Positions 42,276-51,770 of a DNA stretch of 64,000 nucleotides are shown here, piece by piece. A model generated the notes under the pieces. The model was not told where the DNA came from. It made no database searches and saw only the letters and a list, made by a program, of their open reading frames with translations. The stretch comes from Candidatus Saliniplasma halalkaliphilum (GTDB taxonomy: Archaea; Thermoplasmatota; Thermoplasmata; Halarchaeoplasmatales; Halarchaeoplasmataceae): positions 8,841 through 72,840 of the forward strand of contig JAFDTG010000001.1 in the NCBI GenBank assembly GCA_019594235.1, in the 5' to 3' direction. The number at the start of each line of letters is the position of its first letter. Positions within the stretch are counted from its first letter, which is position 1. The translations under genes and the position numbers were made by a program.

Positions 42276-42917
42276 ATGTGCAACGGGAATAAGCTGATGG
42301 ATATATACAAACTACTAAAAAACAGATTTGGTGAACAGAATTGGTGGCCCGCTGAAAGTGAATTTGAAATGATGGTGGGTGCGATATTGACACAAAACGT
42401 CAGTTGGAATAACGTGGAGATAGCTATTGAAAATTTAAAAGACGATGAAATGTTAGATCCCTTAGCTATAAAAAATTCCACTTTAAAAAAAATCCAAGAA
42501 CTTATCAAACCCACTGGATTTTATAAACAAAAGTCTAAAAGATTAAAACGATTGGCACGTGCGGTGATTGAAAATGGAGGATTAAATACTCTATTTAAAA
42601 AAGATAATCTCAGGGAGTTTCTTTTAAATGTAAAAGGGATAGGCCCTGAAACCGCTGATAGTATAATATTATATGCTGCAGAAAGACCTAAATTCGTTAT
42701 TGATTCCTATACTAAACGGATTTTGAAGAGGGTGATGAATCACGAGGGGAACTATCAGGAATTACAACGGTTTTTTGAATCCAATCTTAATACGGATTCA
42801 AAACTGTACCAGGAATATCACGCCTTGATAGTAGAACTAGGGAAAACATACTGTAAGAAAAATCCTATTTGTGATTCATGTCCACTTATAGAAATATGTG
42901 AATTTGGTAAAAAGTAA
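42276..42917 (+). CDS. Endonuclease III-like HhH-GPD DNA glycosylase
   Basis: A 213-residue glycosylase. EMMVGAILTQNVSWNNVEIAIENLK is the family N-terminus; LLNVKGIGPETADSIILYA is the HhH; KFVIDSYTKRIL holds the catalytic Asp; the iron-sulfur site is CKKNPICDSCPLIEIC. The Lys of bifunctional Nth is not in the expected place (KGIGPETADSI, where Nth has a Lys after TAN), suggesting a MIG- or thymine-glycosylase-like, monofunctional enzyme. It starts either at 42276 (about 25 bases after TTTATAAA, leaderless) or at ATG 42297. Confidence 0.9.
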   Translation: MCNGNKLMDIYKLLKNRFGEQNWWPAESEFEMMVGAILTQNVSWNNVEIAIENLKDDEMLDPLAIKNSTLKKIQELIKPTGFYKQKSKRLKRLARAVIENGGLNTLFKKDNLREFLLNVKGIGPETADSIILYAAERPKFVIDSYTKRILKRVMNHEGNYQELQRFFESNLNTDSKLYQEYHALIVELGKTYCKKNPICDSCPLIEICEFGKK

Positions 42918-42919
42918 TT

Positions 42920-43441
42920 CTACTTTCTATTTAGGAATATTCGTTTCCATCTTTTTATATCTCTTTTTAAGCTGCTGTAAAAAGATGGAAAGTACACTAC
43001 ACTCAACAATATAGCAATGATCAATACGGCGATATAAAATACTTCTCTGTCAGCTCTATAAGCCTCGATCCCCCCTATTATGAATCCGAGTTCATCAACT
43101 ATCAAACCCAGTCCAAGTCCATATAAAATAGAACTGATCCTGACTATGCTTCGACTCCAATAATTTATAGACAACCATGCAGCTAAGGATATCAGAATGA
43201 TACCATAAGTGATATGGTGAATATGGTAACCACCTAACACTACATTTCGACCTATTGTTGTAGGAGGTGGCGTGGTTTCGTGAGCCCCCAGATATATTAC
43301 CCACAATCTAGCACCGACAAATGATATCAAAAAAGATATGCACATCAAGAAGGGGACCGAACTCCTATTTTTATGGATTTCATTTTTAAGTAATCGGGGA
43401 ACTAAAGTCAATCTCTTCAAGACCTTTTCTTTTGCAGACAT
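42920..43441 (-). CDS. Conserved membrane protein of unknown function
   Basis: A 173-residue protein with four or five membrane helices. A GGYHIHHITYGIILI segment with three His and later LIVDELGFIIGG with a DE pair are the conserved-looking polar elements inside helices. These could bind metal or lipid; no family name can be given. It shares the strand with the next upstream GT-C gene (59 bases apart) and converges on the glycosylase gene. Confidence 0.65.
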   Translation of the reverse strand: MSAKEKVLKRLTLVPRLLKNEIHKNRSSVPFLMCISFLISFVGARLWVIYLGAHETTPPPTTIGRNVVLGGYHIHHITYGIILISLAAWLSINYWSRSIVRISSILYGLGLGLIVDELGFIIGGIEAYRADREVFYIAVLIIAILLSVVYFPSFYSSLKRDIKRWKRIFLNRK

Positions 43442-43500
43442 GGTTATCTATTTACCTATGTTATTCTTTTTCGTTTAAAATAAATATTTCGATGATTTTC

Positions 43501-45159
43501 TCAAACGATATAAACTTCACATTCCTCCGTTTTATATATTGAATAATTTGTTCGATAATATTCTAAAGCATGAGGATTGAATCTATGAGGTGTGACTCCT
43601 GGGGAGGTGGATACACCTTTCAACATATCTTGGTCCCATAATATGTAACTAATATTTAGTGTAGTCAATTCTTCACGTATATCCGAAGGGTCTGACGAGA
43701 AATACAGATGATAACCTTGAGTCCAAGTTAAGTTATTATTACCCACTCCAAAAAGAACTGCGCTCATCCTGTGATCTGTGGCTATTTTCTCTTCAATACC
43801 ACGGGTCCAAATACCCGCTTCTACGTCTTTCCAATCACTGCCTTCCTGATATCCGCTAATACTCTCTTGTTCAGGATACGTGAAAGGGATCGACCATATA
43901 AGAAGAAACGCGATTAAAAGTACCAATATCGTACTTTTACTTTTTCCCTTAAAAGGATTATAGAGATTGAATATCTGGATTATACCCAATCCCAATAGGA
44001 TGGACAAAGGAAGTAGTAAAAACGAAAGCTGTCTCATAGGAAGTAGTGATGAATCTTCTGTTACCACTCCTAATATCATCGAAAGAGTGGCAAACAAAAA
44101 CCATCCTACTACGTGTATTCCATCTCTAAATATTTTAATTATTTTCCTAGCTTCAACCGCTAGAATTCCTAAAAGTAATAGAGGAAAATAAAAAAATACC
44201 TGATAACCGAGTTTAAAATTCCTACCAGGTACTCTATAAAATCCAGCGAACAACAATAATGTTGTACAAATTATAAGAGAAGGTATTGCAAACTTTAAAA
44301 AAGTCTTTATATTTTGTTTATGAATATTGATAGGTAATACATAATCTGATTTTCTCCTAAATTTTATTAATACGTATGCTACAAAAAGCAGTAGGTATGG
44401 GGCTATGATTATCGAATATGAGGGAGTGTCTAAAGCCTGATATATCCTATTTTGACGGAATGGATCCGCATATAACATCCAGTATAAAATGGCAGTAGTG
44501 GTTAGTAAGATATAAGTATAAAATTTATAGGTGTTGGTAACATCCGACCTTCTCTTCACAAATTCCGAGAAAAAGACACCCCCTAGAATGAATAAGATCG
44601 AAAAGTAAGTGGTGAGATGATGTGTTACTACTAAAGCTGCTGCTGTAGGTATTATCAAAAAATAAACCTTTTTACTTTTCTTAGAAAGGATTATAAAAAA
44701 CACCAGTAGCACTGCCATGAGAAAGAATCCTACTGTCTCTGGTTTGGGTTGCGAATAATTATAAACAAAAGGAGCTAAGACACCGAGAAACATAGATGAT
44801 ACAAGTGACGGTCTCCATGATTTAGTTATCTTATAAGATAATAAGAAAACAAGTAGTGGAACGAAAGATGATATTATCACGGGTATGAAGGTAGTACTGT
44901 CAAGTAATGAAGTATTCGAGGTTAAATAAAAAGAACCACTCAAAACAAACATACCTGGAAAATAGGGATAAGCTTGCCCCCAACCATCTATACTAAGATA
45001 GGACGAGCCAGTGTTAACCCATTTTTGAGTATAATAAAAGTATTCTCCGAAATCCATACCCCACATAGAATACCTAAAGAGAGGTATCGTTCTCATTAAT
45101 AGAGAGAACAATGTTATCGATAAGAGTGATAACAGGATTACCTTGTATCTATTTTTCAT
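43501..45159 (-). CDS. GT-C fold membrane glycosyltransferase-like protein
   Basis: A 552-residue protein with a dozen or more helices and a C-terminal soluble part of about 120 residues. The first extracellular loop, SMWGMDFGEYFYYTQKWVNTG, has the acidic motif after helix 1 typical of GT-C enzymes (STT3, PMT, ArnT), and GWGQAYPYFPGMFVLSG follows. This suggests a polyprenyl-phosphate-sugar-dependent transferase for surface glycans or glycoproteins. STT3's WWDYG motif is not seen, so oligosaccharyltransferase is unlikely. The tandem MraY-like genes 5 kb away may supply related lipid-linked sugars. Confidence 0.7.
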   Translation of the reverse strand: MKNRYKVILLSLLSITLFSLLMRTIPLFRYSMWGMDFGEYFYYTQKWVNTGSSYLSIDGWGQAYPYFPGMFVLSGSFYLTSNTSLLDSTTFIPVIISSFVPLLVFLLSYKITKSWRPSLVSSMFLGVLAPFVYNYSQPKPETVGFFLMAVLLVFFIILSKKSKKVYFLIIPTAAALVVTHHLTTYFSILFILGGVFFSEFVKRRSDVTNTYKFYTYILLTTTAILYWMLYADPFRQNRIYQALDTPSYSIIIAPYLLLFVAYVLIKFRRKSDYVLPINIHKQNIKTFLKFAIPSLIICTTLLLFAGFYRVPGRNFKLGYQVFFYFPLLLLGILAVEARKIIKIFRDGIHVVGWFLFATLSMILGVVTEDSSLLPMRQLSFLLLPLSILLGLGIIQIFNLYNPFKGKSKSTILVLLIAFLLIWSIPFTYPEQESISGYQEGSDWKDVEAGIWTRGIEEKIATDHRMSAVLFGVGNNNLTWTQGYHLYFSSDPSDIREELTTLNISYILWDQDMLKGVSTSPGVTPHRFNPHALEYYRTNYSIYKTEECEVYIV

Positions 45160-45251
45160 CGCTTAAGAGATATAATTACAATACTTTATTATTTTTCCTA
45201 GTCAACTTCTTGAAACAAAAATATATTAAATATCATTGTGTTAGAAAAATC

Positions 45252-46256
45252 ATGACCGATCTATCTCATAGGTACTCTAGACATACCGTATTAAAAGAAA
45301 TCGGAGATGAAGGACAGAGAAAAATTAGCGAAAGCAAAGTTGCTATACTAGGCCAAGGCGCCCTCGGAACAGTTATGACAGAAGGACTCGCCCGAAGTGG
45401 TGTTGGTGAGATAGTTATCGCAGATAGAGATTTTGTAGAATTGTCGAATCTCCAGCGGCAGGCTCTTTTCGATGAAAACGATATCGGAAAGGCAAAAGCC
45501 GAAGTCGCGGCAGAGAAATTGAAAAAAATAAACTCTGATATCAAAATAAATTCACATGTTTTAGACATCAATACAAAAAATATTGAAAAATTGATCGATG
45601 GTTCGGACCTTGTCATGGACGCTTCAGACAACATGAAACTTAGATTTCTGATAAATGATGCCTGCATAAAACATGATATCCCATGGATATACTCTGCTGT
45701 ACTTGGAACCTATGGTATGACCATGAACATCACTTATGAAGGGGCACCATGTCTTCGATGTCTAATACCTGAACAACCTAATAGTGAAAGTATGGGAACC
45801 TGTGCCTCGGAGGGAGTTCTTTTTTCACTCCCTAGAGTTATCGCCAATATTGCAGCAACTGAGGCTATTAAATTTATAGTGGGTAGGGAAAACAGAAAAG
45901 AACTATTAACTGTGGATATCTGGCGGAACGAATTTGACTTTACCAAAGTTAGAAAAAAGGACGATTGTGACTGCTGTGTAAATAAAGATTTTAGATATCT
46001 TGAAGGGAAAGACGATGAGACCGTTGAACTTTGTGGACGAGACGCAATACAAATAATACCATCCGATAAAGATAAAGTTGATCTCGATAGTTTAGTTAAA
46101 AGGTATAGAGATGCGAAAAAGATCGGACAACATCTAGTCCGATTAAATGTTGAAGGTTACGAGTTAAATATCTTCAAGGACGGTCGAATAATAGTGAAGG
46201 GAACCGAGGATGTTAACAAGGCAAAAAGTCTATATTCAGAATACATCGGCAGATAA
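45252..46256 (+). CDS. ThiF/MoeB-family E1-like adenylyltransferase
   Basis: A 334-residue E1-like enzyme. LGQGALGTVMTEGLARSGVGEIVIADRDFVELSNLQRQALF is the nucleotide site; DASDNMKLRFLIND follows; zinc cysteines are CLRC and CDCC. The C-terminal 80 residues (from ELCGRDAIQI to DVNKAKSLYSEY) are a small extra domain seen in several archaeal MoeB/ThiF proteins. It should adenylate the C-terminal Gly of a ubiquitin-like sulfur carrier (SAMP/MoaD/ThiS). A longer frame from 45111 lies in the divergent gene's start and is rejected. It is convergent with the ThiI-like gene. Confidence 0.92.
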   Translation: MTDLSHRYSRHTVLKEIGDEGQRKISESKVAILGQGALGTVMTEGLARSGVGEIVIADRDFVELSNLQRQALFDENDIGKAKAEVAAEKLKKINSDIKINSHVLDINTKNIEKLIDGSDLVMDASDNMKLRFLINDACIKHDIPWIYSAVLGTYGMTMNITYEGAPCLRCLIPEQPNSESMGTCASEGVLFSLPRVIANIAATEAIKFIVGRENRKELLTVDIWRNEFDFTKVRKKDDCDCCVNKDFRYLEGKDDETVELCGRDAIQIIPSDKDKVDLDSLVKRYRDAKKIGQHLVRLNVEGYELNIFKDGRIIVKGTEDVNKAKSLYSEYIGR

Positions 46257-46267
46257 TATTCTTTAAA

Positions 46268-46888
46268 TTAGGGTTTAAAATATTCTAAACTTTCTATAAG
46301 TGGGTTTATCTGTATCTTTTTTTCTTCACGTAAAACTTCATCGTTAGAACTCTTTATCCTTGGTCCAGAGGGTGTGAGTAGACAGCAAACTGCAGGTTTT
46401 ATGGATATATCAAATGTTCCGATCTCTTTAGCTATATCAATTATCTCATTCTTGTCTAGACCGATCAATGGTCTGTGGATGGGGAGATCAACAGCCTCAT
46501 CTTCAGTTGCCAAATTAGATAAAGTTTGAGAAGCGACTTGCCCTAGAGATTCACCGGTAGCTATCGAGGAGGCTTCGAGGTTTTCTGCTAACTTCTCTGC
46601 AGCTCTGTACATCATACGTCTGCAAAGTATACATCTAAAGCTGGATTCCGTATTCTTTGTGATCAACTTATGAATATCTTCGAATTTAGTTCGGTAAAAA
46701 ACAATATCAGGATGAATTTCTTTCAATCTATCGACCAGTTTGTCAACATTTTTTATGGTCTTATCATCGGTGAAGGGTCTATGGTCTATATTTAACAATA
46801 TGACTTTTGCCCCTGCCTCAGCGAAGAGATGTGCGGCAACGGGAGAATCTATCCCTCCTGACAGCAAAACAACAACCTTTTGTACCAT
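46268..46888 (-). CDS. ThiI-type PP-loop sulfurtransferase lacking THUMP domain
   Basis: A 206-residue stand-alone PP-loop domain. LLSGGIDSPVAAHLFAEAGAKV is the ATP-pyrophosphatase loop; CILCRRMMYRAAEKLAENL and ATGESLGQVASQTLSNLATEDEAVDLPIHRPLIGLDKNEI match the ThiI catalytic domain. The N-terminal THUMP/ferredoxin-like tRNA-binding region of full ThiI is absent, and the start is clean (ATG 46888). It could act in tRNA 4-thiouridine formation or thiazole synthesis with help from another tRNA-binding protein. Its end is 11 bases from the end of the ThiF-like gene. Confidence 0.85.
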   Translation of the reverse strand: MVQKVVVLLSGGIDSPVAAHLFAEAGAKVILLNIDHRPFTDDKTIKNVDKLVDRLKEIHPDIVFYRTKFEDIHKLITKNTESSFRCILCRRMMYRAAEKLAENLEASSIATGESLGQVASQTLSNLATEDEAVDLPIHRPLIGLDKNEIIDIAKEIGTFDISIKPAVCCLLTPSGPRIKSSNDEVLREEKKIQINPLIESLEYFKP

Positions 46889-46994
46889 TAAACTGGTCGA
46901 AAGCGTAAGATGTATATAAGATTAGGGAAAAATGGGGTATGTCGAACAAAAAGCTTATTATATAACTTTGTTTTGGGTAGATGGATTAGTAAAT

Positions 46995-47174
46995 ATGACA
47001 AGGGAACACACTCGATTTGAAAAGGCTAGGATCATAGGCGCAAGATCTCTGCAGATATCTATGGGAGCTCCGTCTCTGATTGATGTCCCAGAAGATATGG
47101 TAGATCCAGTGGATATCGCTGTGGCCGAGTATGAAAAAAGTGTAATACCGATCTCAATTTTAAGAGAGGAATAA
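46995..47174 (+). CDS. rpoK: DNA-directed RNA polymerase subunit K
   Basis: A 59-residue RpoK (Rpb6/omega homologue): TRFEKARIIGARSLQISMGAPSLIDVP and AVAEYEKSVIPISILR are diagnostic. A frame open from 46932 is longer than the family; the ATG at 46995 lies about 35 bases after a TTATATAA box and gives the normal length. rps2 follows after 2 bases. Confidence 0.97.
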   Translation: MTREHTRFEKARIIGARSLQISMGAPSLIDVPEDMVDPVDIAVAEYEKSVIPISILREE

Positions 47175-47176
47175 CA

Positions 47177-47797
47177 ATGGAAGAAACTATGGTTGAAGAC
47201 GAAGAAGATATGCTGATACTAGAAGATCAATATTTGACCGCAGGTGTCCATATAGGAACGCAACAGAAAAGTGCTTCGATGGAGCCATTCATTTTTAAAG
47301 TTAGAGATGATGGTCTCTTCGTTCTGGATGTTAAAAAAAGCGACAGTAGGATAACATCTGTTGCAAAATTGTTATCACGTTATCCTCCTGAAAGAATCCT
47401 CTTAGTTTCAGCTAGACAGTATGGTAAAAAGCCTATCGAAGAATTTTCTGAAATAGTTGGTACCATGAGTATCGCTGGTAGATTCATACCTGGCTCTCTC
47501 ACCAACCCGTCATTACATTCCTTCATCGAACCAGAGATAATGGTTGTAGTTGATCCAGCAGCAGATAGACAAGCTGTTAGAGAGGCTGTAGGTATAGGTA
47601 TTCCAATAATAGGACTTGTAGATACCAATAACAGACTGGAAAATATAGACGTAGCATTACCAACTAACAACAAAGGTAGGAAAGCTCTCGCATTGGTATT
47701 CTGGTTACTTTCAAGAGAAATGGCTATGATTAAGGGCGATATAGAAAAAAGAGAAGATTTCCCCTTTGAAGTCGAAGATTTCGAACAGGAATTATAG
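47177..47797 (+). CDS. rps2: Ribosomal protein S2
   Basis: A 206-residue archaeal S2. YLTAGVHIGTQQKSASMEPFIFKVRDDGLFVLDVKKSD, ILLVSARQYGKKPIEEFSE, GRFIPGSLTNPSLHSFIEPEIMVVVDPAADRQAVREA and IPIIGLVDTNN are family blocks. An acidic N-terminal tail and an acidic C-terminal tail flank the core. It is coupled to rpoK; the enolase gene that sits between them in many euryarchaea is absent here. Confidence 0.97.
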   Translation: MEETMVEDEEDMLILEDQYLTAGVHIGTQQKSASMEPFIFKVRDDGLFVLDVKKSDSRITSVAKLLSRYPPERILLVSARQYGKKPIEEFSEIVGTMSIAGRFIPGSLTNPSLHSFIEPEIMVVVDPAADRQAVREAVGIGIPIIGLVDTNNRLENIDVALPTNNKGRKALALVFWLLSREMAMIKGDIEKREDFPFEVEDFEQEL

Positions 47798-47844
47798 CTA
47801 AAAACTCATTTTTTTCATTTGTTTTTGGTATGGGATCTGATCAT

Positions 47845-49758
47845 TTAGTATAATCTCACCGTTTCCAGATTTTTAGGAGTCCTAGTTTCCATTCCATACT
47901 TTTTATAGATGGTACTAGCTAAATTAGTACACTTACCTTCTTCACCATGGCTAACTATAACTCTTTCTGGGTTAGGTTTCATTCCACTTATGTAATGAAG
48001 TAACTGTATTCTATCGCTGTGACCTGAGAATCCTTCACATGTATAGACTTTCAATTTAACTTTTATATCGATCGGATCTCCATTTTGTGTTAAAGTGATG
48101 TGATCATACTCTTTTTGGATTTTATCTCCAATGGTTCCATCTGCTTGATACCCTACGAATATTATAGCAGTTTCAGGATCATCTCCCCATGCTTTGAAAT
48201 ACTCTAACACTGGTCCTCCATTCATCATACCGGCGGTGGCTAGAACTATAGCAGGCTCGGAACTATCACATATCTCTTCTCTCATATCCCTGCTGTCCAC
48301 TTGCTGGAATATATCAGATAAGAATGGATTTTCATCCTGATGGAATATCTTTTTCTTGAGTTTGTTATTTAAAAATTCCGGATATGCTGTATGAATAGCG
48401 GTAGCTTCCCATATCATACCATCTAGGTACACTGGTGCTGTAGGTATTTCACCTTTATTCATGGCTTCCTCTATCACCAGCATTACCTCCTGTGATCTAC
48501 CTACGGCGAACACAGGAACAAGTACCTTTCCACTACCATGAGTTAGATGCTGTTCTAAAATATCTTTCAACTGTGCAACTGCATCTCTCCTGCTGGGTTG
48601 TAGATCATGATATCCCCCATAAGTAGATTCCATAACGACAGTTTCAACTCTAGGGAACTTGTTAACAGCTTGATTAAATAACCAAGTATTGTCATATTTT
48701 ATATCACCAGTGAAGGCAACATTATAGTCTCCATCACCTATATGGAGGTGTGCAACAGCTGATCCCAAAATATGACCTGCATTGTGAAGTGTTAATCTTA
48801 TATCTGGTGCTATATCTGTGGTTTCTCCGTACTCCAATGGAACAGTATGTTTTACGGCCTCTCTTACGTGAGATGATTTGTAAGGAGGTTCTCTAGCCTC
48901 TCCGACAGCCACTTTAATATAATCTAGTTGTAGAAGAGCGGCTAGGTCTCTAGTAGGTGGGGTACAATATATAGGACCCTCAAATCCATATTTATAAAGT
49001 GCTGGGGCTAAACCACTATGATCAAGATGAGCATGGGTAAGAATAATAGCATCAATACTATCTAAAGGTAGCAGTTCCGGAGCATTCAGGTAAGGTGTTC
49101 CATCATCATCAGAAGATACATCTGCACCACAATCGACTAAAACCTTACTGTCTCTTGTGTGTAATAAATGAGCGGACCTTCCTACTTCTCTGTAGCCTCC
49201 AAGAGCAGTTATTCTTGCGAAAGTTTCCCCAGATCTGGTATCTCTGTTTATTTTTCTACCAAGTTTATTGAGGAATTTTCTCCTTTCACCCCGAACTGCT
49301 CTCAAATAACTTCTAATATCCTTTACAGTTTTTGAAGGTATAGGCGGGGCACGAACAACGTCTGGTGCCCATCCGGTTTCTCTTTTAATTTCATTTAAAA
49401 TCTTCCCTTTTTTACCTATTGCTATACCAGGAGCCTCAGCTTCGATAGTAACTTCCCCTAAATCTTCTTTAAAAAATATGTCAGTTGTCTTAGCTTCTTC
49501 TGGAATTATCTCTTTGATTTTACTTTCTGCTTCTTCTGGAGTATCTAATAATGAAGGATCTGGTCTGATCGAAATCCTTCTCTTTACTTTTTCTGCAAGC
49601 TTTTTAACTGTTCCTGATTCTTTCGTGAATTCCTCTAAATCTTTGGTGTAAATAACGATAGTCGAGCCTTCAAACTCGATATTGGTTACACTCACAGGTT
49701 TAGATAATACTTCACGAATCGCTTCTTTTGCATCGTTCAAAATGTCTTCCACACTCAT
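47845..49758 (-). CDS. Archaeal CPSF-type ribonuclease aCPSF1 (KH, MBL and beta-CASP)
   Basis: A 637-residue aCPSF1. Two N-terminal KH-like domains (about 1-145, with GIAIGKKGKILNEIKRETGW), then a metallo-beta-lactamase domain (LTHAHLDHSGLAPALYKYG for metal binding) and beta-CASP inserts (VMESTYGGYHDLQPSR, LATAGMMNGGPVLEYFK, VYTCEGFSGHSDR). It cuts RNA at U-rich sites and acts as a transcription terminator in archaea. A GTG three codons upstream (49767) is an alternative start. Confidence 0.95.
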   Translation of the reverse strand: MSVEDILNDAKEAIREVLSKPVSVTNIEFEGSTIVIYTKDLEEFTKESGTVKKLAEKVKRRISIRPDPSLLDTPEEAESKIKEIIPEEAKTTDIFFKEDLGEVTIEAEAPGIAIGKKGKILNEIKRETGWAPDVVRAPPIPSKTVKDIRSYLRAVRGERRKFLNKLGRKINRDTRSGETFARITALGGYREVGRSAHLLHTRDSKVLVDCGADVSSDDDGTPYLNAPELLPLDSIDAIILTHAHLDHSGLAPALYKYGFEGPIYCTPPTRDLAALLQLDYIKVAVGEAREPPYKSSHVREAVKHTVPLEYGETTDIAPDIRLTLHNAGHILGSAVAHLHIGDGDYNVAFTGDIKYDNTWLFNQAVNKFPRVETVVMESTYGGYHDLQPSRRDAVAQLKDILEQHLTHGSGKVLVPVFAVGRSQEVMLVIEEAMNKGEIPTAPVYLDGMIWEATAIHTAYPEFLNNKLKKKIFHQDENPFLSDIFQQVDSRDMREEICDSSEPAIVLATAGMMNGGPVLEYFKAWGDDPETAIIFVGYQADGTIGDKIQKEYDHITLTQNGDPIDIKVKLKVYTCEGFSGHSDRIQLLHYISGMKPNPERVIVSHGEEGKCTNLASTIYKKYGMETRTPKNLETVRLY

Positions 49759-49818
49759 ATAGTTCACTCTTTAAATTGCTGTTAAATCTAGTTTATGAAA
49801 TGTATTTTAGTAAACAGA

Positions 49819-50484
49819 TCATAAAGGAGGTAAATTTTGTTTCTCCTTACGTACATTGGATATACGTTTATCGATATCTTCATCTTCGATCTCTTCGAAA
49901 CCCTCTTCCTTGGTGATTTTAGCTACACGAATTCCGTCTCCAGAAGCAGAATCTCTGCTGCTTGAAACGAGTAAACATAAAACCGCTAAATCCACTCCTT
50001 CTTCAATACTCATACCTTCTTTGTAATGATCTTCAAGAACACCATAAACAAATGGGGAACCTGATCCCTCAGAAACGTAATCATCCGAGATGGCTCCACC
50101 TGCCATGTCCAAGGAGTAAACATGTCCACCATTAGTATCTACGCCACCTAATAATAGGCCTACAAAGTAAGGCATCATTCTTCGACCCAATAACATATTT
50201 GAAAGTAATGTCGAAGCAGCTTTAACAGTCATATCCCTGTTTCTTTTTAATCTATATAACTCTACTTCAGAACTAAGAAACCTTGATATGGCTTGTCCAT
50301 CCCCAACAAGGCCAGAAATGGTGAGTGCCATATTATCTCCAATTTGGAAAAGTTTCCGTGTATCTTTATGAGCAATCATATGACCTTTGGTAGCTCTTTT
50401 CTCAGTAGCAAGAACTACTCCTCCGTTACAAACAATTCCTACGGTCGTAGTACCTTTCTTTTTCATATTATCAATTTCATTCAT
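49819..50484 (-). CDS. psmB: Proteasome beta subunit
   Basis: A 221-residue 20S proteasome beta subunit. A short propeptide (MNEIDNMKKKG, 11 residues) precedes TTTVGIVCNGGVVLATEKRATKGHMIAHKD, where the Gly-Thr bond is cleaved to free the catalytic Thr. Asp and Lys partners lie in ATEKRAT and following segments, and SSSRDSASGDGIRVAKI ends the domain. The alpha subunit is not in this window. It forms the protease with PAN, encoded at 39.8-41.0 kb. Confidence 0.96.
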   Translation of the reverse strand: MNEIDNMKKKGTTTVGIVCNGGVVLATEKRATKGHMIAHKDTRKLFQIGDNMALTISGLVGDGQAISRFLSSEVELYRLKRNRDMTVKAASTLLSNMLLGRRMMPYFVGLLLGGVDTNGGHVYSLDMAGGAISDDYVSEGSGSPFVYGVLEDHYKEGMSIEEGVDLAVLCLLVSSSRDSASGDGIRVAKITKEEGFEEIEDEDIDKRISNVRKEKQNLPPL

Positions 50485-50680
50485 GTTTTCACACTCAACC
50501 CAATCATATTAAATTATATCTCAATTAGTCTTTATTAATAAAAGGTTTTCTAAAATCTCTACATTCATTTAAGAAAAACTATTATTTATGTGTTTCCATC
50601 ACAATAGCTATTATTCTTGAAAATCTCTTTTCCAATTTAAAAATGTTGGTTAAACATTTTAATAATAGGAATACATTGGA

Positions 50681-51670
50681 GTGGCTGTGTTTGATATAGA
50701 AGCTAAACTTTTGTTGACTACTGCTCTGTTAGTCACATACCTGATTGGAATTATCATTTTCAAGCCTCTGCTACAGAAACTAAGAAAGGAAGGTTTTACC
50801 GGTAGAGACATGTATAAACTTGGATATCCATCGGTTCCAGAGATGGGAGGGATCGGGATCGCTTTTGCGTACCTTACCGGTCTGCTTTTTTTAAGTTCAT
50901 TCCATGACATCCCATCTATATCATATATCGTTACATTTGTACTCATTTTGTACTTCTTTTTTGGTTTAGTTGATGATATAGTAGGTGTAGGTGGAGCTTT
51001 TAAATTCACACACAGCGAAATCGTTAAGATATTGATTCCGCTCTTTTTTGCTTTCCCTTTGATAAGATACGTAGGTACATCGATTTATCTCCCCTACTTA
51101 GGGGTAATGGAATTTGGATTAGTATATATGATAATAATACTGCCAGTTTTCATAATGGTATGTGCGAACCTGGTTAACATGTTTTCTTATTATAATGGGC
51201 AGTCCGCCGGAACCACCTTGATAGTGCTTTCATTCCTTACTTTAAAATTAATTGAAACCGGGAAAACAGATATCCTATTTTTTTTATTCCCATTTATGGG
51301 TGCTACATTATCTTTTCTTTCATACAATATCCATCCGGCAGGAGTTTTTCCTGGCGATTGTGGTGATATGATCATGGGTGCCATGATAGGTATAGTTGCG
51401 GTATTGGGTAATTTAGAATTATATACATTCATTTGTCTCCTACCTTTAACTATCAACTTCCTGATGGTGTCATATTGGTTCCTTTCTGAGAGAGGTGAGC
51501 GTCATGAAAAGTTTGGTAAAGTGGATAAAGATGGTAACATAGATCCACCAAATGCAAAAACCCTTGTTTGGTTATTTCCAAATATCTGGCCTTTAGATGA
51601 AAGAAAAACAACACTCTTGATGTATCTGTTAGTTTTTGTCTCTTCTCTTTCTGCATGGGTATTATTTTAA
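50681..51670 (+). CDS. MraY/WecA/Alg7-family polyprenyl-phosphate sugar-1-phosphate transferase (copy 1)
   Basis: A 329-residue membrane protein with about ten helices. YPSVPEMGGIGIAFAYL is the family's first loop (like VPTMGG), FGLVDDIVGVGGAFK the Asp-Asp pair, ANLVNMFSYYNGQSAG the Asn-rich substrate loop, and FPGDCGDMIMGAMIG the FxGDxGS-like site. It should attach a sugar-1-phosphate to dolichyl/undecaprenyl-type phosphate at the inner membrane face, starting glycan assembly. The start is a GTG, with a GGAGTG context. A second copy lies 100 bases downstream. Confidence 0.9.
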   Translation: MAVFDIEAKLLLTTALLVTYLIGIIIFKPLLQKLRKEGFTGRDMYKLGYPSVPEMGGIGIAFAYLTGLLFLSSFHDIPSISYIVTFVLILYFFFGLVDDIVGVGGAFKFTHSEIVKILIPLFFAFPLIRYVGTSIYLPYLGVMEFGLVYMIIILPVFIMVCANLVNMFSYYNGQSAGTTLIVLSFLTLKLIETGKTDILFFLFPFMGATLSFLSYNIHPAGVFPGDCGDMIMGAMIGIVAVLGNLELYTFICLLPLTINFLMVSYWFLSERGERHEKFGKVDKDGNIDPPNAKTLVWLFPNIWPLDERKTTLLMYLLVFVSSLSAWVLF

Positions 51671-51770
51671 TACCCCTTGTGTATCTATGCAAATAATACT
51701 TATATATAATGAATGTGTGAATGAAGTACGCAAATACGAATTTATGAAAACCGATAAATGAGGATTTAAT

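Noticed and set aside
42276..46888. Genomic island of transferred genes
   Set aside because: Although the membrane genes here are AT-rich and of unknown function, there is no integrase, no flanking repeat and no tRNA boundary, and most neighbours are housekeeping genes.
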